From positions 1-64,000 of the forward strand of contig JBAMDO010000051.1 of assembly GCA_037074765.1 (NCBI GenBank): 64,000 nt of DNA, read 5' to 3'. Below the pieces are notes generated by a model. The model did no database searches. It had not been told where the DNA came from and saw only the letters and a program-made list of their open reading frames with translations. The position numbers and the translations under genes were made by a program. Shown here piece after piece: positions 37,417 through 48,810 of this stretch; position 1 is the stretch's first letter, and the number at the start of each line of letters is the position of its first letter. This DNA comes from Mansonella perstans. Lineage: Eukaryota > Nematoda > Chromadorea > Rhabditida > Onchocercidae.

Positions 37417-37624
37417 TTATTGTGATATTGTGACCAGTTTGTGTGGATTGAAGTTATTTAACCAAATGCTGTTATCATTATTCATTATAGACTCCTTTTG
37501 GCGAGCTTGTTTATTCAATGCTTGCAGTATCGATATTTGCTGTTCTACCTGATGGTAATTCAGGTGGAATAAATCCTTCTCTGACTTATTTTTAATTTCT
37601 ACGCTATTCGTCAATTTATATACG
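37417..37624 (-). CDS. Possible last exon of an unknown minus-strand gene
   Basis: From an acceptor-like CTTTTGTTAG (37634-37625) an open frame runs 208 bases to a TAA. The translation is hydrophilic, Lys/Glu/Gln/Asn-rich with a helical or coiled-coil look (VEQQISILQALNKQARQKES), unlike the Phe/Ile/Leu-rich translations of ordinary AT-rich spacer here. It has no in-frame ATG until late. I could not find upstream partner exons. It may be a real terminal exon or a degenerate one. Confidence 0.3.
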
Positions 37625-40600
37625 GTATCTAACAAAAGCGTATTTTCTTATTTTCGCTACTAATTACATTCATAAGAATTGGTTTTCGTTAAACTTTTAA
37701 TAGAATCATTTTTTGCCAACATAAATTTGCTTGTGGATTATTAATGAAGATTTAAAGAAAAAAGTTTGAAATAAAAGTAATGACGAATAGAAGTGAAATT
37801 TTGCCTTTAGAAGTAGTACTTTTACTGAAGTTGTGGAATTTCGACTTGTACGCCGATTAAATTTATCTGTGCATGTCGCCGAGCAGTAACATTTATGTAA
37901 TGAGTGGATAAGCTGGTTAAGTTATATTATTCATCATTAATAAAATGAAAGTGCGCCTTTTTTTTCAAGTCGGAGATTGATAGGTCATCTAGATACCTTT
38001 TTCAGATCATATCAAACTTCAGAATAGTAGCATTTTTAGAATTACTTCTTTACTTCTTGGACAGTTTCGTCTGCTTTATTCTCGTTTGGAAATAATGACA
38101 TGATATTCATGCTTTTTCGTTTGCTTTTTTCCATCTTTTTATCTGTCCTTCAATTCAGCATAACATTTTCAACAGTTGAACGTTAATATATCTTTCCACT
38201 ATTACCAGTACGTATTCTATTGGGCGTTAAAAGAAGGATGTTCATATCAAATTTGGCTTTGCGGCAGTTATTTAAGAGTTAGATTCATTCAAAATTTTGG
38301 GAAGCTAAAATAAAATTAGTAAGAATGATTTGGAATATAGTTTTGTTCTTTCTGCTTCATTGGACATTATATTATGCTGTAGCTACGTAGCATTTCATTA
38401 ATATCGATTGTGAGATACTATTTACAGTATTTCCAGAAAATAATATGAAAATTAAGCACTTTTCTTTTCATTCTACAAATTTATATCATTTAAAATAGGA
38501 AAAAACTTCTTAGGAAATGTTGAAACAGAATACCCTGCAATTCACATTACTGCATTATATACTAATTCCAAATATTCTTCAAATCCAGATGGGCAGATCG
38601 CGAAAGAACATTAAGATCCCATCAATGTTATCGGAAATTTTATTTATGTTTGCAACAATAAATAGCTCATTCAATACTTATGTCAATGGATGTTTCACTA
38701 ATCTGAGGAGCAAACTGCGAAGTTTAAACATATTTCTAACAAAAAAAATTCAAAATTGGTAGGAGCAGAAGGATCACTTTGCTAATTTAATGTGCTCGTA
38801 AGTTTTTATGTATTAAAGGAGCTAATCACTCATTTCAAGCTGCCATATTGACCTTCTGCAACTAAAATGTACACTTCTAAACGACATTTCTAATTTGGTA
38901 GAAAAATTTTATTGTCGGTAATACTTATTTAATGAAGATTTTTTTTTATAAAAATGCAAGGCAATCATTTTTAAACCTTAGACTTAAAGCAAAAGTCTGT
39001 AGAATACGTAAATTGGATAAACAAAAAATAAGTTCCACATACTGATCTTTTAGCAAGTTATGCTTACCTTCTAGCATAAGTTTGGTACGCCATGGAATAG
39101 TTTTCAAAATTAAAATCAAAATTTATGGTTGCTTTCAAAAATTATTAACATTGTTTTGTGCTTCATTAGTGCAAAATTTGGTCAGTTTTTTATATTTTGC
39201 TAATAGTGCTGAATAAATTGATCACACGTAAACGTTTTCTATCGCACGAATTGTAAATTATGATGATGTGTGGATGAATGTGTTGAAGTTCAATTACTGG
39301 GTTTTGTATGTGCAACCAATAAATAATATGTCCACGATTTTTTATTTTGAGGTCAATTTGTAATGATATAATTAGCATAAACTTCATTTAATAAAATGAC
39401 TAGCATCAGTAAGAGCAACGATGAAATTCTTTGTTCATACGGGAATACAAGTCTTGCTGAAAGTTTAAAAGTTTCAGAAAAAAATAACATCTACTGCATC
39501 AAAATCATGATGAATTTCAAAGATTTTTATCAATGTACAATTTATTAAATCAATGTTTCAGAAATCACAATAGAATATTGTTTGAGCAGTCTAAAGCAAT
39601 AACCTCAGAAAGTAGTGGGAGTTAACAATTAATCAAATTTATCATAAATATGTAATACTAAACAAACGTGAAGAATCTTGGAAACATGACAATTGAGAAA
39701 TTGGAATTAAGGACTGAATTCAGAAGTTCAGTAAATTTAAAGGTTAGTTCTTTTTTTTTCCGACTTGATAAATTTGAAAAAGTAGAGAATTCTATTATGT
39801 TGGAAGCAATATTTTCCAAAAAATATTTCGGACGAAAAATTAAACAGTTTAAAATGATCAACAAGAATTGCATTCCAGGAGAGATTTTTTTGCATATTTT
39901 ATATCTTCACTCTTTTCATTCTTTAATTTTTCAGAAATGCTCTGGAAAACTGGTTCCTTTTTTTTGATTGAGACAGATTATGCTTATGATTGGTATGGAA
40001 TAGCTTTGTACAAATCTCATTTGAATAGATGGACAACGAACAGAGAGAGATGGAAAAGAAGCTTTTCGTTCATTCCTCATAAATCATCATCGTATTTTTG
40101 AATTCCATTCAATCGGCGTTACTCTCTCTCTTACCCCTTTCCGCGCTGTGGCTGTCCGTTGAATTTTTTCTGCATGACTCTTTCATGCTTGTGACTAATT
40201 TTATGCATTCTAGGCTTTATGGAGTCCAAAAAACGCGATCATTTTTAGAAGCCATCATTATTTTCCATAGTTATTCTCAGCAGATTACACATCAGTTTAA
40301 TATATAATCAATATTCATTTTTCTCAAAACATTTTTGACTATTTATAAATGTTCGATTCTTTTACAGGAATACATCGATTTAGAATTCAATTTCAGTCAC
40401 ATACTCTTTCGTATCTCTCTACTTGCCTTATCTGAACCTGGACTGACTTGTTTTTTTTATCAAAAATTGACAAGAACTTCCAAAGAATCATTCGATTAAT
40501 TGAACAAAATTAAGCATCTAAAACAAGAAGCTGAAAAGAAAAATCCAGTTAAAATGGAGCTGATAAAAAATCCAATACCGGTGATTATACGTGATAACGT

Positions 40601-40645
40601 CGTGTAAACATCTGTCATTTATTGTTGCATTAAAAATACAACTTT

Positions 40646-40669
40646 TGGGGGGTCAAATTGCCCCCACAA
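40646..40669. other. Short GC-rich hairpin
   Basis: TTGGGGGGTCAAATTG followed by CCCCCACAA forms an inverted repeat with a 6-bp G/C-rich stem (TGGGGG/CCCCCA) and a loop of about 9 nt, unusual in this AT-rich DNA. It sits immediately 3' of the stop of the coding-like island on the minus strand. Confidence 0.6.
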
Positions 40670-40818
40670 GCAATGATTTATTGTCGAGACATATGCATGA
40701 AGAGAGCGCGGATTGAGGACACGAGGTAGCGATGGATGACCGGCAATATGGAAAACATAAAAGTCGGCAGTTGGCAAACCTCAACATCCTCCTCTTGGGA
40801 CAGATATTGTACAGCTGC
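40660..40818 (-). CDS. GC-richer coding-like island, unidentified
   Basis: On the minus strand, from about 40818 to a TAA ending near 40678, one frame reads VQYLSQEEDVEVCQLP followed by TFMFSILPVIHRYLVSSI. A second frame of the same DNA is also open for about 60 codons, through 40653. The patch is visibly richer in G+C than the spacer around it. Just past the stop lies a strong inverted repeat (see hairpin entry). No upstream exon with matching phase is evident. It could be a terminal exon, a gene relic, or inserted DNA of other origin. Confidence 0.25.
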
Positions 40819-41034
40819 TCCTTAATGCCATATTTTGCATTGAAATGAAAATTTTGGAAATAAATCAAATAATAATTGCTTCTAAAGTCAGGCTCAACTC
40901 TTTCAATCGGTCCGTCTTAAGGTGATATTGATGGCTAGCGATACTCATTTACTTTATGTTTAGTACGCTCCCTCAAACTTTAACTTTATCACGTTTAACT
41001 GGCATAAATACACTGATGAATAAATCAATTTACT

Positions 41035-41057
41035 AAAAAAAAAAAAAAAAAAAAAAA
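41035..41057. repeat. Poly-A tract
   Basis: Run of about 23 A. No target-site duplication or retroposed gene body is visible beside it. Confidence 0.9.
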
Positions 41058-43878
41058 GTGTGCAGATTTAAATGAATAAAATATAACATAAAGAAGCAAA
41101 CGATTTTGATATTTTTGCGATTATATGAAACTTCTTAAATTAATTTCCTATACTTTGGAATGAATATCTTTATGTTTCCTATCAATGACAAATGCGCTAA
41201 CTTCATTCAATCAAAGTGTAGTTAAGAAGCATAGAACAAAAGCATAGAATATATTTGCTCAACAAGGCGAAAATAAATCAAATAAGTGGCTAACTATTCT
41301 TAACAATAGTTAAATTTTATTTCAAATGAATAAGAAAAAAACAAAAATCGCACATATGCAATATTCAAAAAAAAAAACCATTCCTTTCTATATTGCTTAA
41401 ACAAATTACAGTATCAGCCATATACATTGATAATTAATTGATAGTACCAAACATTGATAACAAAACTCTACATGATGCATCTTGCTGCACATCATACCAG
41501 AAAAATTAAATGAAAAACGAAAAAAAAAAAAAACTCAACAACAGTTTCATTTGCCAGTTGGCACGTTGCACTTTCAGAGAACGAATTCCACGGGCCGCAG
41601 AAATAGTTTCGACTTCTTGTTAACTCATGTATTTCGATGCGAACGATTTGGTAGCAATCTCTGTTTTTTTGTGTCTCTTTTTTTTTTTTTTTTGGTATTT
41701 TGGAGAATGAGTAATGCTTTTAATTGTTCGAATTTAAATTAATTAAATTAGATTTTCTGATTGATTAAGCAAAAGTCAAATTAGAGAAAGATTTTTGTCA
41801 TTTAGCAGGGAAAATGTTCGTTCGATTGTCATAGTTCATGACAAATATAAGTAATTTAAGGAAGTAAATGAAGTGATTTTTATTTTATGATTTTTTTTCT
41901 TGGATAAATATTTTTCATGCTATACTTGAATGAGTAAGTAGGAAGATACATCAATTTATTGGATAATAACATCTTAGTAACTTATTGACGAAGTTTTTAT
42001 TTTTCTTCCAATCGGCTAACACCTTCAACGCAAATAATTCATGTAAAGTGAGAATGAGAGAGAAGAAAAGATAACTTCTATTTTCGTCCATAAATTAATT
42101 TTCAGGTTTTTATAACAAATCTTGGGGTAATGACGTGCGTAAAATCCCAAGCATCATTGTGAGAATATGAAAGTGGCGGTGTGTTATTAGGGCTGACTCG
42201 ATATGAATAAGTGAGAACCAGAATAAATAGAATGAACTAGAATTTTTTCAAAAGTTAACGTTAAAGCTCCTAGATCGATTGTTTCAGTTCCATTTTGCTG
42301 TGCAAACTTGGATCCTAGTCGCTTGATTGTTTGAGAAATAGGCTAGGACCTAGAATCAGTCAATATTCAATAGAAACTCTTATTTGTAAGCTGTCAGTGG
42401 TGGATTTCTTTCTAGCATCTTTCCAATAACTAATAAATGAAATAGATTTATGCACTCAGAATAATTGTTTATATCCCTCTTGTTCATTATTTTCGCTCAT
42501 TTGCTTTGACTGGATATACTCAACTTTGTTTTTAATTTCAGTCAATAATAAGCTATTCGAGAGTTCGGATGAATAATTAATAGCTAACCTGAAAGAAATG
42601 TTCACAATGAAATACGACGAGTAAAAACTTCGCATGGTTGAAGTACTCACCGGAAAAGTAATCATTTATTGTTTACTATTTACGTCTTTTACGGGGTTTT
42701 GCGGTTAGTATAGAAAGTAATCATACAATGAATATGTATCGTTTTTGTCTTTAACCTTTTCCTGATCTGTTTCCCCTTGATTGATATATATTATAAATAT
42801 GGAGTCATTCAAATTCCTAATATTGGAGAATCTGAATTATTCAACTTTAGCGGACTTCTTGAAAAGTCAAAACATTCCCATAATTCAAAATTCAAAATTC
42901 TCCAAACTAAATCTTTTTGTTATAAGTTTTACAAGTCTTTCTATTATCAGTTTTAATAATATTGTTGTGAGAGTATTAAGTAATGAACATTTCATGCAAA
43001 TTTTACAAAAAAAAAAAAAAAGAACTTGTGAGGAGGCGAATATCAAATATTTAAAAATGTAAAATAACATATTACTTGGACTTTTGGAAAGTTGAGAAAG
43101 AAAATCAGTAACATTCGTTATGAGGAGGCGGACACCCAATGCTTACTTAAAGGGAAGGAAAAATCGAAATGAAGCTGTTAGCCACGCTTTATAATATAAC
43201 GTCCCACTGTAATTATTATTTGCTGCTTCTACTTGTCTTTGCTTTAAAAAAAAGTTGTGGTAATGTTCTGATATCCATTCATTTTCATTCGGAATTTTAA
43301 CTTGTTGAAAATTACTGAATGCAATTTCTTTTTTTCTCGAATTCTAAAAAGCTTAAAGAATTAATTTACTTGTAAATTTTTGAAGTCTAACGCAATCTTC
43401 AGTAATCTAGGTGGTTCTGCTTCGTTCGATTGATCGGTAACAGCTATGTAGCGCGCTGTAATATACAACAATACTGTAATTTTTGAAATATTCAACTGCG
43501 GCATTTTTTCAGTGTAGAAACAGAAATGAATCTAAAAAAGTCCTTTCTGAATTCGGGAAGTGATGAAAGCATCACCAGTTGTTCTAATATGAGTGATATT
43601 GTTTTGATCTTTATTGTCTCGAATTTTGGGAGATGCCCTGCAATTTGAATTTGTGGATGTGTTTGGATGGTTGCGCTGGCTTGGTTTCTGCATAAAATTA
43701 AGGTACATTCGAAAAAATCAAGGTGCAAAAAGGTTGGGAACAAGAGAAGTTGGGCTGGACAGAGGGGTCAGAGGAAGATAGTGAAGAATTAGAAGTCTGA
43801 TAAGAGAAAGGTATTCTGTGACGGTTTGCAGCAATATTCAATGGCTTATGTCGAAAAGAGATCGGTTGGCTCTCGATT

Positions 43879-43898
43879 CGGCAGCGGCAGCGGCAGCC
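43879..43898. repeat. (CGGCAG)3 microsatellite
   Basis: Three units of a GC-rich hexamer. It makes a short Ala run in a plus-strand frame (43818-44021) that I do not consider a supported gene. Confidence 0.8.
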
Positions 43899-46873
43899 TT
43901 TGTTTGTTCCTTTAAACTGATTTACGGCCTTTGTCTTGTTTCTGACTTAGAACATATTCCGTATTCTCCATCCTTAACCGTCCAAACTATCAGTCCTATA
44001 AGACAATATCATCCTGTCTAACTTACCCTAGTCGGCCACTGCTTGACGCTTTAAGTTACATTTCAAAATGTGATTATATGTTAATTGTAGTTGTAGTGAA
44101 CAGTGGACTGGTGAAACGAAGTTATACATATAGAGTGAGTGATGAAGAGTTTTGTCTCCGCCTAGTGGATTCCACAAAGCTGAATCAAAATTTGACGATC
44201 TGCTAATCGGTCGATATATTGTGCATTTTTGTTTCTTACCAAAAAGGCATTCATTTCTTAACCCTTTACGACCTATAAAGGATTCAATGTCTTTGCCCAT
44301 AAGGCAAAGCTCGAATAAACTCGAAGCATTTTAATGCTCTGAGGTAAAACCAGCAGCCTGCTATTGAAGTGAGTTTCCTGTAGATCAAACTCTGCTATAG
44401 AAGGTTATTGAACACTGTTGAAGAAAATGCACAATCTGTACAGTTTTGATTGTCCTACGTATGACATCCATCGGGCATAGTGCAAATAAATGGAATGCAA
44501 ATAAGAGGGCCATAGATCCTAATTATGCCGCTTTTTCATGTTCTTCATCACTGATGGTAATTTCTAAAATTAGGGATTGAAGAGCACTAATTTCTTTGTT
44601 CACGGTTTTCAAACTTGGTTGATCAATTTCTGGATTCCAACAGCTTTCATAAAGAAATGAGCGAGAAGTTGCAGTGATACCATTATTGCGTCATATGCTA
44701 ACAGCTGTTACATTCGGAGAAAGAGATGTTCAATTTAACATCACGAAGTTTTTGTTTTACGAGAAACTTCGCGGTGTTAAATTAAATGTCTTTTTTCTTC
44801 AAAAGTAGGATTTCAAAGTCGTTTTGTACTTGCTGATTTGTGGTAAATAGTTCGGGTTGCTATTTCGCGCCATTGCTAACTTTCTATGGTAGAACATACT
44901 CTTTTATTTTGTCTAAATATCTCTTTTTCCTTCAAAAGTAGGCTTTCAAAAAAAATAGATACATTTGTCACTGCTTGTTTTAAGGTGTTAACTTTTTCGT
45001 CCTCTCATACAGAGGATATTTACTGAACGAAATAAAAGAGCAGTGCATATAAAATAGTCAAATTGATGGATATCAAATCACTAATCAATAATTTAGATAA
45101 TAACTTATCTAGTTTAAATAATTAATTTAGTAGAATATATCAATGCTCGAACATCCCTTCTGTTGGAATCTTCATGTGAAATACCTCACTTCTTCGCTTT
45201 ATAAAATTTACAAGAATAGTAGTTTTTTTAGCAGACTTTTTTATAAAACTGTGTTTTGCCACTTTTTTTTTTGTTTTTTTAGAAATGTTTACTAAATAAT
45301 GTGAAATGTTTGCCTTTGACAGTTACACATTTAGTTTTCTTGTTTCCATTATTCTTAGTCTTTAAATATCTGCAGGTGGTTGATTTGTTTTTGCAAACAG
45401 CAGTTTAGGAAGTACGTTTTTCAGTTTAGAAGTTTAAAAGTACTAAATTTATCGATCTGTTGCTTACTTTCCCATTTTAACTTGCACTGGAACTGCTACG
45501 ACAAATGTGAGAATGTGAAGTGTTTGAGGATTTTCAGAAAAAAAAAGAAAAAAAACTTCGTATCTACATTAACGCATTTGAAAACCTTTGCTAATTGGCA
45601 ATTTTGCGTTAAGTTAAGTCTAATCTTCAATGTTAAGTCTAATTGGCAATTATTTGTCAGTGAGACATCAACTGAAAAGTCCCGAGGCTAAAATGAACTA
45701 ATTAGACCTAATCAGTTTTGATAAAATTCCATTTTTAATGAGGTGATGATGACTGAACAAAAATAAAAATAACTGTCTTAATGAGAAAACCAGCAAACAG
45801 TGAAAGGTCTGTTGAAATTTGAAAAAATATTTCCGAATTGGGTTAAAGCCACTTCTGCGCTTACGTTTTGAAATTTCTTTGCTTTTAGTAAACCTCGTGT
45901 TTCAAAATTTTTATATCTTTTGAAATATTGAAAGGAATAAGAAAAAGATGTGAGTACATGTAGAGATGTGTTTTGTTATGGATGCTTGTTCTTTCATTTC
46001 CATGAGAGCTAAAGTAAGGTAACGCGAGCTTATGTTTCTTCATAAGTCGGTGTTTTTCTGAAAATCTCCTCGCCATGATGCTGGTTTTTTGAACGATTTT
46101 TCCGATTTAGGGCAGCATTAAACAATAATTATAAAGGTTTCTAATTTCAACAAGGATTTTTAGGCAAATTGATGAATGGTAAAAAGAAAGAAAGAGAAAG
46201 CGAAAAAACATGGGAATTTGCAGCGTATTTCTACACTAATATGTAAAATGTGCAAATTCGCGTGTTGGCTCATGATTTTTCGAGTTTCTTAAAATTTAAG
46301 GAACATAAACTTTCGAAAGCATTCTTGCCTTTCATTTCGTCCTCTTCTCAAATTTTTTCCCGGGAAAAGTTTTTTCTTCTCTGCAGAGATAGCTTTTTTT
46401 TTTTAAAATAACTGAAATTTGTCATCTGTTATATAATTTAGTTCTGAAATACCTTGAAGTTTTATTTATATAGCAATGAAATGAAAAACATAAAAATGAT
46501 ATTTCGATTAAAAACCCTTCACTGATAGCTCTGTTATCAATTTTCATTTGTACTTCGGTAGTTTTTTATCAGGAAAAGAAACGTTGCTGGGTTTCTTTTT
46601 CCACTTCTTAAATGAAGTGGAAATGTTTTAGAATATCGGTTAGTGATTTATTTTTTCAGTCAGTTAGTTAATCACTAAATATATCTAAGTTGACCTCTTG
46701 TTATTGATTAGGCAACAATTAGTTGTCTTCAGTTAGAATTGGTCAGTTAATTACTTGATTGGGCAAGAAGTGGACTAGTAATTTGAATGGTCGGTTAGTA
46801 AGTGAAGCAGTTCATTTTTTTCAAAAATGATTTCACTGTGGTGCATTATGCAGTATTTCTGTGTGATGTTTTC

Positions 46874-46900
<27 letters not shown>
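46874..46900. repeat. Poly-T tract
   Basis: Run of about 27 T; on the minus strand it gives a poly-Lys frame that is not a gene. Confidence 0.95.
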
Positions 46901-46906
<6 letters not shown>

Positions 46907-47618
46907 ATTGTGTAAAAATATGTTCACATTAACACCGTTCAGGAAAACAAACTGAGCAGGATAGGAAAAGAAAGACATATTGTCCCCTATCGAAAACATA
47001 CCTTTTTCTCCGTCATTTAATTGCTTTTCTTTAAAGTGTTAATCTATTGCTCTTTGTTAAATAATTCCCTCTAGTTCTTCCTTCATTATACTTCTTTTCT
47101 TCCCTTCTACTATATCAGTGACACAGTGATTCTTCTCATTCGTTACTATCTATGAACTGTGTCCAGAAATAGAATAAAATTCATTCAAAAAAGCGACGAA
47201 ATGAAATCATTGTAATATTTCGGCCTTTCAAGTATTTGTGTTCTTTCAATTTAATCTGTAATATTGTGATGTTACGCAGTAATAAGTATAGCTAATATTT
47301 AAATGATTTTAAATTTGCTATCTTCATCAAGGAATAGAATAAATTTAAGATAAACCTAATATTTGAATTAATGTTTCGCAGAATATGGCTCTTTTTTGGA
47401 AATAAGAAATTGTTTTAGTGTTCTAAAACGAACATTTGTTTTTGTTTCCATCGGATGGAGTAGAAGTGTGCTGTTTACACGTTTGTTCTCCAGGGTTTCA
47501 ACTATTTGTATAATTCTTATGATTACATCAACAGTGTCGTTTTCATGAATGTAATGAAAATAATCATTTATCTTTTTGACATGGTTAAAATTATCAAGGT
47601 GTTTTTCTTAATAAGATT

Positions 47619-48074
47619 TTGATTGAAAATAAGAGTAGCAAGAGAAGTTGTTTTAAAAACTCAAGACAGTATTCGTCAAGGAATTTCAGAATAATTAATC
47701 ATTACAGATCCAGTATGGCGGGATGGGGGTGGTGGAAAATTATAAATAGTTCAATTTTTAACCTTGATAGTGACAGCAGTGGTGATAGTGATGTTGGTGC
47801 TCTAGGGATTGCTTTGGTTCACTTGAATGGTTCAGTTTTGGTTGATATGTGGGCTAGAGCTAGCAGTGGTTCATTCATATTATGTGTCGTCCCTGTTCTC
47901 TGCCCGTTTTTAAAAGTTGCCCAGCTCATTCTTACGCTACTGTCAAGAAATTTGTCATGTTTTTCGCTTCCTCTTAAAATGTCATACGATGGTTTACTTG
48001 ATGTTAAGATTTTTTTAATATTGTGTAATCCCTCAAATCTTATCAATGAACTTTCATGTTCTTATAAACAGTAG
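47619..48074 (+). CDS. 151-codon open frame of uncertain reality
   Basis: It starts at a TTG rather than ATG (the first in-frame ATG is at about 47715) and ends TAG. It contains a Ser/Asp-rich stretch (FNLDSDSSGDSDVGALG) and then a hydrophobic middle (LCVVPVLCPFLKVAQLIL). The antisense strand is also open for 75 codons (48046-47819) with balanced composition. In DNA this AT-rich an open frame of this length is uncommon but not impossible by chance. No splice partners, signal peptide or family are recognised. It lies about 740 bp upstream of the beta-catenin start codon. Confidence 0.2.
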   Translation: MIENKSSKRSCFKNSRQYSSRNFRIINHYRSSMAGWGWWKIINSSIFNLDSDSSGDSDVGALGIALVHLNGSVLVDMWARASSGSFILCVVPVLCPFLKVAQLILTLLSRNLSCFSLPLKMSYDGLLDVKIFLILCNPSNLINELSCSYKQ

Positions 48075-48810
48075 CTCACTTTTTAATCTTAGTAACAGTA
48101 ACAGTAATTTATTACTTTGAAGATTGTTTTGATACTATTTCGTTAACGTGTGTCAATGTTAACTTTTACTGTATAGGCAACAATGAAAATTTATCAGAAT
48201 AGCCAGAAACGCAACTTGTTGATTGCCTTTCTGCTAACTTGAAATACCAATAAATAATTGCAGACAGCTTTCGATATTGCCAAAGGTTTGAACAGTCTAA
48301 GAATATTATGGGACAGCTTTCTTTTTTTATGAAGCATAATAAAGAGATAGGAAGAATAGTAATTCTCACTTCTGGTTGGGAATTATTGTCTGTAAAATCA
48401 AGAGAATGAAAGAAGTCGGTGATGAATATGAGCAAAAATAAAGGCAGATAGTGATAATTATGATTTAAAACAGATCACTTTATTGTGCACATACAGTGTC
48501 AAGGACAAATAAGCAGCAATCAGATAGACCACACCATTAGTGGCGATCCTTTTACAGTGTTGTTGCTTCAATTTTAAATGTTCCAATCAGGTTTTTTAAT
48601 TTGAATTTGCTGGGAATTTGAGCTCATGGAGAATGAGAATTCTTTTTGTGACATAACGAAATCGAAATACATGGCAGTAGTTGTGCCATTTAGGAGATAC
48701 ATTTCCGAGCAAAATTTAAACGTTTATATTATATGAACATTAAATTCTGAATGTAGCAATTCTAAACTGTAGTTTTTCAGGTTTGGAGATCGAATAGTGA
48801 GCTCGGCGCA

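Larger units (their letters stand above)
36710..48810. other. 12-kb gene-poor region
   Basis: Almost no coding signal compared with the rest of the window. AT-rich, with poly-A (41035-41057) and poly-T (46874-46900) runs and no intact mobile element. Three islands stand out and are listed separately: an exon-like minus-strand frame (37417-37624), a GC-richer coding-like patch (40660-40818, minus), and a 151-codon plus-strand open frame (47619-48074). Some sequence just upstream of 48811 is probably 5' UTR of the beta-catenin gene (acceptor TTTTTCAG at 48780). Enhancers for beta-catenin may lie here. Confidence 0.6.

Noticed and set aside
46775..46999. Frame with a long Lys run on the minus strand
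   Set aside because: It comes from the 27-T tract; flanking translation is not protein-like.
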